Positions 55,796 to 64,000 of a stretch of 64,000 bases of DNA are shown here, one piece after another. The notes under the pieces were generated by a model, which ran no database searches, was not told the DNA's origin, and worked only from the letters and a program-made list of their open reading frames with translations. The stretch covers positions 1-64,000 of the forward strand of contig JALGUJ010000007.1 in NCBI GenBank assembly GCA_029820945.1. Reading direction: 5' to 3'. Position numbers and translations under genes: made by a program. Each line of letters opens with the position of its first letter. The first letter of the stretch is position 1. Source of the DNA: Candidatus Zipacnadia bacterium. Lineage in GTDB: Bacteria > Armatimonadota > Zipacnadia > Zipacnadales > UBA5352.

Positions 55796-56748
55796 TGACC
55801 GAGCGCACCCGGGGGCTGTTGCTCGGGCTGGTCGCCAGCGCGTTGTGGGCGAGCGTCTTCGTAGCCGCGCGCTACGCCACCACCACCCGCGGCGTTGACC
55901 CCGTGCTGACCGCCGCCCTCCGCTTCTCCGTCGGCGCGGGCGTGGCCGTGCTCTACATGGCCATTGCCGGCCGATGGCGGCGCATGGCGCGCGCGACCGA
56001 GGAGATCGGCGGCCTCGCGGCGCTGGGCGCCGTCGGCATCTTCGGCATGGGCCTGCTCGTCTTCGTCTCCGCCAGCCTGACCACGTCCATCAACGGCGCG
56101 CTCATCCTCAACGCCAACGCGATCTTCATCGCCGTATTCGCGCTCTTTGTGGGCGAGCGGGTGCCACTCGTCCGCTTCCTCGGGCTGTTCATTGGTCTGG
56201 CGGGCTGCGCGATCATCGTCCTGGGACGCACTCCTCCCCAGGAGCTGCCGGTCGCGAGCAACCTGCTCGGGTCGCTGGCGGCGGTCGGCGGCGCCATCTG
56301 CTGGGCGGCCTACACGGTGGCGGGGAAGCGCTACGTGCGCCGCTGGGGCGGCGTGGAGACCTCGACCATCACCCTCGTCATGGGCGCGGTGATGCTCATC
56401 GCCATGGCGCTCGCGCGCCGCCCGAACCTCTCGCTGCAGCTTCCCGAGGCCCTGGCCGTCATCTACCTCGGCGTGTTCCCCACCGCCATCGCGATGCTGA
56501 TGTGGTACCGGGCGCTGGAGCTGGTGGATGCCAGCGTGCTGGGGCCCACGCAGTACATCGCCCCGATCGGCTCAACGCTGCTGGGCTGGGCGCTGCTTGG
56601 CGAGCCGGTGAGCGCGTCATTCGTGGCCGGCGCCATCGTCATCGTCGCCGGCGTCTACCTCGCGACGCGCGCAACTCCGGACGAGGCCGCCGACCGTGCA
56701 GGTGGCGAGCCGCCGTCCACCGAACCTCCGCCAGGTCCCAGCCCGTAG
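55792..56748 (+). CDS. EamA-type (DMT) permease
   Basis: 318 residues, ten transmembrane helices in two EamA repeats (GLLLGLVASALWASVFVAARYATTT opening the first; LLGSLAAVGGAICWAAYTVAGKRY opening the second). The second repeat has the usual ALELVDASVLGPTQYIAPIGSTLLGWALLGEP. These drug/metabolite-transporter permeases export amino acids, nucleotides or sugars. The ATGATG start overlaps the TPR stop by 4 bases. The next gene begins 17 bases after its stop, so the run of coupled genes continues. Confidence 0.92.
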   Translation: MMTERTRGLLLGLVASALWASVFVAARYATTTRGVDPVLTAALRFSVGAGVAVLYMAIAGRWRRMARATEEIGGLAALGAVGIFGMGLLVFVSASLTTSINGALILNANAIFIAVFALFVGERVPLVRFLGLFIGLAGCAIIVLGRTPPQELPVASNLLGSLAAVGGAICWAAYTVAGKRYVRRWGGVETSTITLVMGAVMLIAMALARRPNLSLQLPEALAVIYLGVFPTAIAMLMWYRALELVDASVLGPTQYIAPIGSTLLGWALLGEPVSASFVAGAIVIVAGVYLATRATPDEAADRAGGEPPSTEPPPGPSP

Positions 56749-56765
56749 TCCTGGAGGCGCATTCC

Positions 56766-57908
56766 ATGCAACGCGATGCTCTGCAGCCCGCGGTCGAGTT
56801 CGTCCCTCGCGAGACCGATCCGCGCTCCGGATCGCAGGTGATTCAGCTCACCAGTGGAAGCAAGATCGGCTGCAACCTCTACTGCGAGGTCCGATACATG
56901 GATGCCGACTCGCGCTACGTGATGTTCACGCGCGGCGAGACGCCAACCGGCCCGTTCGCGTTGTGGCGAGCCGACCTGCAGCGCCGGTGGTCGCAGCCGG
57001 TCGCCGAGCGCGTGGAGGGCCTGCGCGGCGCCGCCGTCAGCCCCGATCAGCGCTTCTTCTGCATCGCGAAGCGGAGGCCGGAGCAGGAGCCCAGCGTCGT
57101 GCGCGTGGAGATCGCGACGCTCGAGCGCGAGGTGATCGTGCTCAAGGGCGCGCCGCGCATCCGCAGCCTGGGCTCGCTGGGGCCCGATTGCCGCACTTAC
57201 ATCTACGGCTGCCGCCTGGCGATCCGGCGCTTTGGGATCGTCAAGGCCGACCTCGAGGAGGGCACCTGGGAGGTCATCCACGAGGACCCGGAGATCTGCA
57301 ACTCGCACCCGCAGATCGAGCCGGCCCAGGGAGAGATGTACCTGATTCAGCACAACCGCGGGTGCCGGTTCGACGGGCGGGGGTGGATGACAGCCCTTAC
57401 CGGCGGCCCCGGCGCGACCCTCTACGTGATCGACCCCGAGGGCAACAAGAGCGAGCTGCCCGTCGGTGAGCCGCATACGCTGCGGGTGCAGGGCCACCAG
57501 TGCTGGGCCGGCGACACCGGCGAGGTGCTGCTGACTATCAGCGCCCCGGCCGATTACGCCCGCAAGCGGGGGAACCTGCTGGCCGTCCGCCCCGGCGAGC
57601 AGGCCGCGCGCGTGGTCTCCGGCGGCTGGACCTACTGCCACCCGAACTGCTCCAGGGATGGCCGCTTCTTCGTCTCCGATACCCGCGAGCCGGGCCATCC
57701 CATCGTGGTCGGCTCGATGCGCACGGGCCGCTCGCGCCTGCTCTGCGACTCGCGCGCGTCCATCGGTCGGCCGCAGTACACGCATCCGCACCCGTATTTC
57801 AGCCCGGACTGCCGCTGGGTGATCTTCAACTCCGACCGCGACGGCATCCCCCGCCCCTACGCCGCCAGCGTGCCCGACGGCCTGCTGGACGAGCTGGACG
57901 TACAGTAG
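56766..57908 (+). CDS. Oligogalacturonate-lyase-like beta-propeller
   Basis: 380 residues from ATG 56766 (ggagg eight bases before); the track start lies far upstream. Propeller blades repeat (YVMFTRGETPTGPFALWRADL, GAAVSPDQRFFCIAKR). The sequence resembles the oligogalacturonide lyase family: ICNSHPQIEPAQ, GHQCWAG and YTHPHPYFSPDCRWVIFNSD carry the His/Gln positions expected to bind manganese. No signal peptide, so it acts in the cytoplasm on imported uronic oligosaccharides. This supports pectin-like or other uronate catabolism. Confidence 0.78.
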   Translation: MQRDALQPAVEFVPRETDPRSGSQVIQLTSGSKIGCNLYCEVRYMDADSRYVMFTRGETPTGPFALWRADLQRRWSQPVAERVEGLRGAAVSPDQRFFCIAKRRPEQEPSVVRVEIATLEREVIVLKGAPRIRSLGSLGPDCRTYIYGCRLAIRRFGIVKADLEEGTWEVIHEDPEICNSHPQIEPAQGEMYLIQHNRGCRFDGRGWMTALTGGPGATLYVIDPEGNKSELPVGEPHTLRVQGHQCWAGDTGEVLLTISAPADYARKRGNLLAVRPGEQAARVVSGGWTYCHPNCSRDGRFFVSDTREPGHPIVVGSMRTGRSRLLCDSRASIGRPQYTHPHPYFSPDCRWVIFNSDRDGIPRPYAASVPDGLLDELDVQ

Positions 57909-57927
57909 CGCTTGCGACCGCGAGAGC

Positions 57928-57957
57928 GGGAAGCCGCCCCGGCCGGGGCGGCTTCCC
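57928..57957. terminator. Perfect 30-base inverted repeat between convergent genes
   Basis: GGGAAGCCGCCCCGG / CCGGGGCGGCTTCCC with no unpaired loop. It lies 19 bases after the plus-strand gene and 18 bases after the minus-strand amidase stop, so it probably ends transcription from both sides. No T-run of note. Confidence 0.6.
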
Positions 57958-57975
57958 TGCACGCGGCGATGAGCG

Positions 57976-58908
57976 TCAGAGGCTGCGGAAGTAGCTCTCC
58001 AGCCCCGCCTTCAGCGCCTGCACCATCTTCCGCTGCCCGGACTCGCCGGTGATGAACGCCTCGTCCTCCGCGTTGGTGAGCACCACCATCTCGATGGTCA
58101 GGACCGGGACCCGCGAGAAGATCGATCCGGTCAGCGCGCCCTGCTTCGAGCCGATGTACGTGGCCGAGTCGCCGTGCACGCCCCGGCCGGGGACACTGCC
58201 CGAGAGCACGGACCTCATGCCCTCGTAGAACGGGCCGGCCGCCGCCTGGCTGGCCTCGATCACCGAGCGGCTCGGCCCGGTGACGCCGTACTTCGTCCCC
58301 TGGCGGTCCGGGTAGTAGATCGAGAAGCCCCGGCTGGGGGCGGCGTCGCAGTGCAGCCGGATCATGATGTCCGCGCCCGCCTCGTTGGCGATCTCCGCCC
58401 GGCGGCGGTTCGTCACCATCTCGTCCTCGGCGCTCTTGGTCATGACCACCGTCGCCCCGGCCGCCTCGAGTTCGCTCTGAAGCTGCAGCGCGATGACCCA
58501 GTTCATGTGGTTCTCGGTCACGCCGCTCGGCCCGCTCGTGCCGGCGCTGGTCTCCGATGGGTGCCCGGGGTCGATGCAGACGGTCCGCCCCTGCAGCGGC
58601 GCGGGCAGCCTCTCCAGTGCCGCGTAGAGCGCCTTGTGCTGCCCGGCGGCCAGGTCCACGCCCATCCGCCAGGTCTTGAAGCCCGGCAGCATCAGCGTGA
58701 CGGTGTACGGGTGTGGATTTGAGGTCGCCGACGTCACGGTCACCGTCGTCGGCGAGCGGCCCTTGAAGTAGCCGTTGACGTAGATCTTCGCACCCGACGG
58801 GTGCGAGCTGACCGCCACGGTCGCCTCCTCGGCGGTGGAGACCGGCGTGACCCCGAAGACGAGGACCGCCATCAGTACTGCGAGCGGCAATGCGCTCCAC
58901 ATGCGCAC
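57976..58908 (-). CDS. N-acetylmuramoyl-L-alanine amidase with PEGA domain
   Basis: 310 residues. Signal peptide ALPLAVLMAVLVFGVTPVSTA. Residues 28-98 are a PEGA domain (VAVSSHPSGAKIYVNGYFKGRSPTTV). The rest is an Amidase_3 (AmiC-type) catalytic domain: His116 in IDPGH, Glu132 in TENHMNW, His186 in RLHCDA as zinc ligands, and Glu273 in TIEMVV as catalytic acid. It cleaves the amide between MurNAc and the stem peptide. The PEGA domain may anchor it to the surface. The next gene upstream on this strand ends 33 bases away. Confidence 0.9.
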   Translation of the reverse strand: MRMWSALPLAVLMAVLVFGVTPVSTAEEATVAVSSHPSGAKIYVNGYFKGRSPTTVTVTSATSNPHPYTVTLMLPGFKTWRMGVDLAAGQHKALYAALERLPAPLQGRTVCIDPGHPSETSAGTSGPSGVTENHMNWVIALQLQSELEAAGATVVMTKSAEDEMVTNRRRAEIANEAGADIMIRLHCDAAPSRGFSIYYPDRQGTKYGVTGPSRSVIEASQAAAGPFYEGMRSVLSGSVPGRGVHGDSATYIGSKQGALTGSIFSRVPVLTIEMVVLTNAEDEAFITGESGQRKMVQALKAGLESYFRSL

Positions 58909-58941
58909 GGTGCTTCCCCTCCGTGAGGCATCGGCGAGTGC

Positions 58942-59670
58942 TTACGGGCCGGTCGCCGGCCTGCCGAACACCTGCTCCTGGTACTCGCGGATGAACACCG
59001 CGTTGTGGGCCTCCAGCTTGGAGAGCCACGACTCCTGGAAGCTCGGGTTCGGCGTGTACCAGCCGGTTGACTGGAAGTAGGCGCGGATGTTCGCGCTCTG
59101 GAACGGCCGCCCGTGCCGCGCGTAGATCTCGTTGCGCGCCAGGGTGAGCTGCCAGTTGGTGAGGCCCGCCAGGTCGCCTGCCGTCAGGTGGCGGTCGTTG
59201 CTCTGCGGCAGCAGCTCGTTGGCGTAGGTGGGGGGCGGAGGTGGGGGAGGCGGCTGCGCGCTACCGCCCAGCATGATGATCAGGTCTACCCCGCCCATCG
59301 AGGAGATGACCACGCGGTCGCCCAGGTACTCGACGTCGGAGCCGAGAGCCTCGCCCACGAAGCGAAGTGGGATGTAGACCCGCGCGCCGCCTATCATCTG
59401 CGCGGGCACGTCAAGCTGCACCTCGTAGCCATTGACCATCGCCAGCGAGCTGCCCACCCACATGGCGATGAAGGTGGTGCCGTCGTTGATCGTCACCGCC
59501 TCCTCGGCGGGGTTCCACTCCACCACGGCTCCCAGTGACTCGAAGACCCCCCTGACCGGGACCAGCAGACGGCCGTTGATCTCCACGCGCGCCGTCCAGA
59601 TGACCGGCGTCGCGTAGCTGGTCACCGCGCACATCACGATCAGCAGCACGCACACCCACGGCCTCCTCAC
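58942..59670 (-). CDS. Copper-amine-oxidase-N and YARHG secreted protein
   Basis: 242 residues from GTG 59670, after gaggaggt. Signal peptide WVCVLLIVMCAVTSYA. First domain: ARVEINGRLLVPVRGVFESLGAVVEWNPAEEAVTI, the copper-amine-oxidase N-terminal-like fold common in peptidoglycan-active proteins. A polyproline linker (QPPPPPPPPTY) leads to a YARHG domain (LARNEIYARHGRPFQSANIRAYF). YARHG proteins are extracellular and of unknown function. Together with the adjacent amidase, this points to a wall-remodelling pair. Confidence 0.85.
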   Translation of the reverse strand: MRRPWVCVLLIVMCAVTSYATPVIWTARVEINGRLLVPVRGVFESLGAVVEWNPAEEAVTINDGTTFIAMWVGSSLAMVNGYEVQLDVPAQMIGGARVYIPLRFVGEALGSDVEYLGDRVVISSMGGVDLIIMLGGSAQPPPPPPPPTYANELLPQSNDRHLTAGDLAGLTNWQLTLARNEIYARHGRPFQSANIRAYFQSTGWYTPNPSFQESWLSKLEAHNAVFIREYQEQVFGRPATGP

Positions 59671-59988
59671 GTCAGGCACCTCCTCGACGCGACAGGCCCT
59701 GCCTGCATTCCGCCCGCGGCGGCGGCATAACGCCCAGATGATAGCACAAGCCACCGTGCGCCGCCAGGGGGTCCAGGGCGCGTCCTCCAATTGCCGGTGG
59801 CGGGCGAGGGCGCCCGCCACCCATCTCTTCCCTCCGGTTCTGGAGCCGCCGGCGCCCCCGCCCGCGCGCCGTTGAGCGAACTCAACGGACAACCAAGATC
59901 CACAGCCGCGGTCCACCATCGTTTGACCGGCCGCCCCCGCAGCGTTACACTCAGGTGGACCGACGAGGACGGCTGGAGGTGATGTCCG
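59671..59988. other. Divergent intergenic region
   Basis: 318 bases between the YARHG gene and alanine dehydrogenase. It contains the promoter at 59923. The 59730-59900 part is GC-rich with no ORF I can support. Confidence 0.5.
59923..59951 (+). promoter_or_regulatory. Sigma-70-type promoter for alanine dehydrogenase
   Basis: TTGACC, 17-base spacer, TACACT. The expected transcription start is about 30 bases before the GTG start. Confidence 0.65.
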
Positions 59989-61116
59989 GTGAGGATTGCA
60001 GTCCCGGCGGAGGTCCAGGATAGTGAGATGCGCGTGGCAATCACCCCCGAGGGCGCGTGCCGACTGGTAGAGATCGGGCACGAGGTACTGGTCCAGGCGG
60101 GCGCCGGGGTCGGCGCGGGCTTCGAGGACGATGACTACCTGGCCGCGTGTGTGCAGGTCCTGCCGGATGCCGCGTCCACCTGGGCGGCGGGCAACCTCAT
60201 CGTCAAGGTCAAGCAGCCCACCGAGGAGGAGTGCGCGCTGTTCGCGCGCGGCTCGGCCCTGTTCGGCTACACGCACACCGAGACCCGGCCGTGGCTGGTC
60301 GAGGCCTTCCTCGAGCGCGCCATGACCGTCATCTCCTTCGAGCGGGTCCGGCTCCCCGACGGCCGCATGCCGCTGCTCGAGCCGATGAGCCGCATCGCCG
60401 GGCACATGTCCGTCATCATCGGGGCGCAGCTCCTGCAGACGGTGCACGGCGGCCCGGGGGTGATGCTGGGGGAGATGCCCGGCGCCGGGCGCTGCGGCGT
60501 CACCGTTGTCGGTGGCGGGACCGTCGGCGAGTGGGCGGCCCGCGCGGCGCTGGCGCTGGGCGCGCACGTCACCGTGTTCGAGCTGCGCGAGCAGCGCCGC
60601 CGCCAGATCGAGCAGGCGCTGCCCGAGGCGAGCATTCAGCCGCCGGACGAGGAGCTCGTCGCCTCGGCGGTCGCCGACTCGTGGCTGGTGGTCAACGGTG
60701 CGACGGTGCCGGAGAACTCCGACGTGCACGTCGTCACGCGGGAGATGGTGCGAGCCATGCACGACGGCGCGGTCATCGTCGATGTCACCGCAGACCTGCG
60801 CGGGGCGATCGAGACCTCGGTGCGCAAGACCACGCACTCCGCTCCGGTCTATGTCGAAGAGGGCGTGGTGCACTACGTGGTGCAGAACATCCCGGGGGTC
60901 GTGCCGCGGACCTCGACGCTCGCGCTGGAGGCCGCAACGCTGCCTTACACGCTCAAGCTCGCCGACCTGGGCATCGAGGAGGCGCTGGCCGCGGACCCGG
61001 CGCTGGCCGCCGGTCTGCTGTGCCGCGGCGGCGAGCCGGTGGCGGAGGACATCGCCGGGAGCGCCTCGGACCGGCTGCCGGGCGCAAGTGGTAACCCGCG
61101 GTTCAGGAGGACCTGA
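59989..61116 (+). CDS. ald: Alanine dehydrogenase
   Basis: 375 residues from GTG 59989 (ctggaggtgat upstream). It converts pyruvate, ammonia and NADH to L-alanine and back. The key residues are at nearly the same numbers as in studied enzymes: Arg15 in MRVAITPEG, Lys75 in VKVKQP, His96 in GYTHTE, and Asp269 in VDVTADLRG. The Rossmann GGGTVG is at 175-180, and the ending ARTS-type motif appears as VPRTSTLALEAATLPYTLKLADLG. The next gene starts one base after its stop, an odd partner for it. Confidence 0.93.
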   Translation: MRIAVPAEVQDSEMRVAITPEGACRLVEIGHEVLVQAGAGVGAGFEDDDYLAACVQVLPDAASTWAAGNLIVKVKQPTEEECALFARGSALFGYTHTETRPWLVEAFLERAMTVISFERVRLPDGRMPLLEPMSRIAGHMSVIIGAQLLQTVHGGPGVMLGEMPGAGRCGVTVVGGGTVGEWAARAALALGAHVTVFELREQRRRQIEQALPEASIQPPDEELVASAVADSWLVVNGATVPENSDVHVVTREMVRAMHDGAVIVDVTADLRGAIETSVRKTTHSAPVYVEEGVVHYVVQNIPGVVPRTSTLALEAATLPYTLKLADLGIEEALAADPALAAGLLCRGGEPVAEDIAGSASDRLPGASGNPRFRRT

Positions 61117-61117
61117 G

Positions 61118-63553
61118 ATGAATGAACTCGTCGCCGCTGCCCTGGTGGTGGGCGCGTTCTCGGGCGTGGACATCGACCACCTGCTGGACACGCCGATCCT
61201 GGGCGCAGAGCCCGTCTTCGAGGTCGTGGGCGAGGACCTGTTGGCGTACGGTGAGGGAATGGCGCTCGATGAACGGGACGGCCGGGCCGTCGTCCTGACC
61301 ACCGACAAGAGCTTCTACCTGGAGCTCACGCGCGAGTTGGTGCCGGGCAGGTACATGCTGGAGATTGAGGCCGCCGCGCCGAACCGCGGCAGCGACTCCT
61401 ACTGGCTGGTCACCGACGGAGAGCAGCTCAGCCGGCCCATCACGCCGCCGGTGGACACCATGGGCAAGCGGAGCGCCGGCTTCGAGATCGTGGAGGGTGG
61501 CGGGCACACCATCCGCGTGATCCTGCGCGAGTCACCCGGCAGCGTCATCGCCGGACTCTGGCTGCGGCGCGTCGTGCTTGACGTCCCGCGCGAGCCGATG
61601 CTGCCGGAGATGGCCGCCGCGCATCCACGCATGTTCTTCACCGCCGATGACATCGACGGAATGCGCGCCCGGCTGGCGGACGAGACGGTGCAGGCCTTCT
61701 ACCAGCCCGCCGGGGTGCTGACGCGCGAGCCGCCGGAGTTCCAGCCCGGGCGGCGCAACGGCGGTCGCTTCCGCGGCCTTCCCGGCTACGCGCTCTCGCA
61801 CGTGCTGGAGCCCGATCCCGAGAAGCTCGCGGCGATCGTCAAGTGGCTCGAGGTGGCCACCACCTACCCGCACTGCGGCGTGGACCTCGACGCGGAGTAC
61901 TTCATGGAGGGCGTGGCGCTCAGCTACGACTGGCTCTACCACGACCTGCCGGAGGAGCTGCGCGCGCGCGTCCGCGACCTGATCTGCCGCCAGACCCGCA
62001 CGGTCTACGAGGCGTCGCTCGCCGGCCACACCGGCGGCGGCCTGAACTTCCAGCAGAACCACTACTGGTACGCGCACCTGGCCATGATCCTGGGCGCCTC
62101 CGCGGTCTACGGTGAGGTGCCCGAGGCGCGCGACTGGCTCGCCTGGGGCTGGGACCGCGCGGAGCGCACCTTCATCACCTTCAGCCCCGACGGAGGCTTC
62201 CACGAGGGCCCCGCGTACTGGGACTTCTCCATGCCCACGCTCTACATGCTCGTGGACCTCTACGAGCAGCTCACCGGCCTGCGCGTTCCGGGCGCCGACA
62301 CGGGCCTGCAGGGGCAGGCGGTCTTCCGCCTTCACCATATGTACCCCGGCATGGAGCTCAGCGCGCCGCTGGAGGACACGTCCCTGCCCAAGCGCCGGCC
62401 GCCGACCAGGGCGCTGCTATGGGAGGCGAAGCGCTACCGCGACGCCGTGGCCATGGGCATCGCACAGACCCTCAACTGGGGCAGCATCTCGCACGCCTTC
62501 AACCTGCTGTGGCTGGACGAGACGGTGGAGCCGGAGGACCCGCGCGAGGCGGTTCCCACGGCGCAGTACTACCCTGACATCGAGACGGCCTTCGCACGCA
62601 CCTCATGGGATGACGGGGCGACGTACGTGGCGGTGGTCAGCCGGCCGCTGGGCGGGCACCTGTGGGCCGAGTTATGCGACCGCTACGGGATTAGCGGCAC
62701 CGGCCACAACCACCCCGAGCAGGGGCACTTCGTCCTCTTCGGTGCCGGTGACGTGCTCGCCCACGATCCGGGCTACACCTACGAGAAGCTGACCCGCAAT
62801 CACAACACGATCCTGGTGGACGGCCAGGGCCAGTTCGGCGACGGTGAGATGTGGCCCGGCCCCAAGCCCGGGCGCGCGCGCATCACGGGCTTCGCCAGCG
62901 AGGGCGGCGTCACCATCATCGCCGCCGACCCCTCCTCGGCCTATCCGGAGGAGCTGAGCCTGACGCGCTTCGACCGCATCGTGGCGCTGGCGGACGAGGG
63001 GCTGGTGGTGGTCTGCGACCGGCTCGCCAGCCGCGAGCCGCGGAGCTTCAGTTGGCTCCTGCACCACATCGGCCAGGTCGAGGAGGCGGATGGCCTCTGG
63101 CGCATCCTCCGGGGCGACGCGCGCCTCGCCGTCGCCCCCCTTGCGCCCACGGAGCTTGTGGTAGAGAGCAGTCGCTACCTACCGCAGTACGTGCACCCGA
63201 CCCGGGACCTGACACCGAAGGAGAACGCGGAGGTGGGCCTAATCGAGCTCAGGACGGCACCGGTGCGGGAGACCACCTTCGTGGTGCCGCTGCTTGTCGG
63301 TTCCGCGGGCGAGCCGACCCCCGAGGTCCAGGCGCTCGGAGCGGACGGCCTCGATGGTGTGCACGTCCGGGACATCGTGGTCGCCTTCAACCGGGGCGAC
63401 GGCGAGATGAGCGTGTCGCTGCCCTGGGACGAGACGCTGACGACAGATGCCCGGGCCGTCGTGGCGACCGTGCGCGGCGGCGAGCGCGTGGTCGTCGAGC
63501 TGCCGGCCATGGCCGCCCAGCAGATGGGGGAGGAGCCACGGGAGGCCGACTGA
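61118..63553 (+). CDS. Heparinase II/III-like polysaccharide lyase
   Basis: 811 residues from ATG 61118 with ggagg immediately before. The first 170 residues are a beta-sandwich (YMLEIEAAAPNRGSDSYWLVTDG). An alpha/alpha toroid follows with NFQQNHYWYAHLAMILGAS and FSPDGGFHEGPAYWDF, then the beta-sheet domain with GHNHPEQGHFVLFGAGDVLAHDPGY and HNTILVDGQGQFG. These are the signature patches of heparinase II/III-type lyases, which cut uronic-acid-containing polysaccharides by beta-elimination. No clear signal peptide, so it may be cytoplasmic or the start is further downstream. It is coupled to ald by a one-base gap. Confidence 0.87.
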   Translation: MNELVAAALVVGAFSGVDIDHLLDTPILGAEPVFEVVGEDLLAYGEGMALDERDGRAVVLTTDKSFYLELTRELVPGRYMLEIEAAAPNRGSDSYWLVTDGEQLSRPITPPVDTMGKRSAGFEIVEGGGHTIRVILRESPGSVIAGLWLRRVVLDVPREPMLPEMAAAHPRMFFTADDIDGMRARLADETVQAFYQPAGVLTREPPEFQPGRRNGGRFRGLPGYALSHVLEPDPEKLAAIVKWLEVATTYPHCGVDLDAEYFMEGVALSYDWLYHDLPEELRARVRDLICRQTRTVYEASLAGHTGGGLNFQQNHYWYAHLAMILGASAVYGEVPEARDWLAWGWDRAERTFITFSPDGGFHEGPAYWDFSMPTLYMLVDLYEQLTGLRVPGADTGLQGQAVFRLHHMYPGMELSAPLEDTSLPKRRPPTRALLWEAKRYRDAVAMGIAQTLNWGSISHAFNLLWLDETVEPEDPREAVPTAQYYPDIETAFARTSWDDGATYVAVVSRPLGGHLWAELCDRYGISGTGHNHPEQGHFVLFGAGDVLAHDPGYTYEKLTRNHNTILVDGQGQFGDGEMWPGPKPGRARITGFASEGGVTIIAADPSSAYPEELSLTRFDRIVALADEGLVVVCDRLASREPRSFSWLLHHIGQVEEADGLWRILRGDARLAVAPLAPTELVVESSRYLPQYVHPTRDLTPKENAEVGLIELRTAPVRETTFVVPLLVGSAGEPTPEVQALGADGLDGVHVRDIVVAFNRGDGEMSVSLPWDETLTTDARAVVATVRGGERVVVELPAMAAQQMGEEPREAD

Positions 63554-63591
63554 GCCTGTGACCGGCAGTTGGATGACGCTACATCGCCGAC

Positions 63592-63620
63592 TTGTGGGCA
63601 CGGCCGGCCTGTGATAGGCT
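63592..63620 (+). promoter_or_regulatory. Possible promoter for the glycosyltransferase
   Basis: TTGTGG, 17-base spacer, TAGGCT, with a TGA just before the -10 (extended -10 form). Weaker than the others in the window. Confidence 0.35.
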
Positions 63621-63670
63621 CGCAGTGGTGGGCGCACAGCCTCCTGCGGTGGTCAAGGCGGCACTAACCG

Positions 63671-64000
63671 ATGAGGATCATCCTCTTCACGAACACCTAC
63701 CCGCCGACCCTTAACGGCGTGGCCAACGCCACGCACCTGTACCGGCGTGGCCTGAGTGAGCGCGGGCACGAGGTGCGGGTCTTCGCCCCCGCGCCTGTGG
63801 GCGAGGACCCCTTCGCCGACGACCCGTTCGTGTACCGCTACCGGGCGATGCTGGTGCCGGGCGAGGTGGACTATACGCTCGCGCTGCCGCGGCCCTTCTC
63901 GCTGAGAACGCACCGGCAGATGCAGGCGCTGGAGGCCGACATCGTGCACACCCAGCACCCCGCCTGGGTGGGCGAATGGGGCCTCAAGTGGGCGCGGCGG
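63671..64000 (+). CDS. Glycosyltransferase family 4 (GT-B), cut by the window end
   Basis: 110 codons are visible before the window ends; the gene is not in the ORF track because it has no stop. It begins MRIILFTNTYPPTLNGVANATHLYRRGLSERGHEVRVFAPAP, the typical N-terminal Rossmann half of GT4 enzymes, followed by DIVHTQHPAWVGEWGLKWARR. Such enzymes transfer sugars from nucleotide donors to lipids or glycans at the membrane. The start codon is chosen from the family pattern; the ribosome site is weak. Confidence 0.88.
   Translation, partial: MRIILFTNTYPPTLNGVANATHLYRRGLSERGHEVRVFAPAPVGEDPFADDPFVYRYRAMLVPGEVDYTLALPRPFSLRTHRQMQALEADIVHTQHPAWVGEWGLKWARR

Noticed and set aside
1-64000. tRNA, rRNA, CRISPR, insertion sequences
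   Set aside because: I looked in intergenic regions for T-loop motifs, direct repeat arrays and terminal inverted repeats and found none that stand up by eye; a covariance or profile search was not possible.

Overview
This window is high-GC bacterial chromosomal sequence. I see no rRNA, tRNA, phage, insertion sequence or CRISPR array. Two pilin-like proteins carry the N-terminus [20 protein letters not shown] followed by an AREKARQ...SNLKQ segment, a style typical of DUF1559 proteins in Armatimonadota and related phyla. Together with many secreted glycoside-hydrolase-like proteins, this suggests Armatimonadota or a neighbouring lineage. That placement is an inference; no phylogenetic marker gene is present. 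Most genes have clear Shine-Dalgarno sequences, and several have TTGnCN-N17-TAnnnT promoters.

Layout. 1-711: a gene-remnant junction, where a QueG-like N-terminus meets the start of a secreted protein on the other strand. 712-17082: a polysaccharide-utilisation block with a secreted TIM-barrel protein, an aldo/keto reductase, a GH123/DUF4091-like protein, a GH32-like protein, two tandem carbon-nitrogen hydrolases and two very large secreted multidomain hydrolases. 17229-21986: a pseudopilin, an M16 peptidase pair (one active, one degenerate), a RmlC-like epimerase and pyrE. 22084-25045: a large ThuA-like/GNAT protein interrupted by two one-base frameshifts, both at CCCCCAGG. 25127-35149 (minus): a run of ten same-strand genes with several 4-base overlaps. 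It holds an orphan GlmL/MutL-family ATPase, a barrel-sandwich/KOW-like protein, a DUF6754 protein and several small membrane proteins of unknown role, with a sulfatase-superfamily enzyme and a Gfo/Idh oxidoreductase at its ends.

35760-38034: four small secreted Cys/His/aromatic-rich proteins. They are preceded by four copies of a palindrome TACTA-N7-TAGTA, two of which overlap an excellent promoter; this looks like an undescribed regulon. 38210-43959: a GH141-like beta-helix protein, two Gfo/Idh oxidoreductases and a second pseudopilin. 44180-46032: a TAT-exported metallophosphoesterase, a decayed copper P-type ATPase and a zinc-ribbon/TPR protein. 46181-57908: a pseudokinase-TPR protein, an MsbA-like ABC exporter, a DUF4175-like coiled-coil protein, a large TPR protein and an EamA transporter (the last three joined by 4-base overlaps), then an oligogalacturonate-lyase-like protein. 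57976-59670 (minus): a PEGA-amidase and a copper-amine-oxidase-N/YARHG protein. 59989-64000: alanine dehydrogenase, a heparinase II/III-like lyase and the start of a GT4 glycosyltransferase.

Overall, the organism appears to live on complex acidic or sulfated polysaccharides, with lyases, hydrolases, sugar oxidoreductases and sulfatase-like enzymes. The two most unusual parts are the orphan-GlmL membrane operon and the TACTA-N7-TAGTA small-protein regulon.
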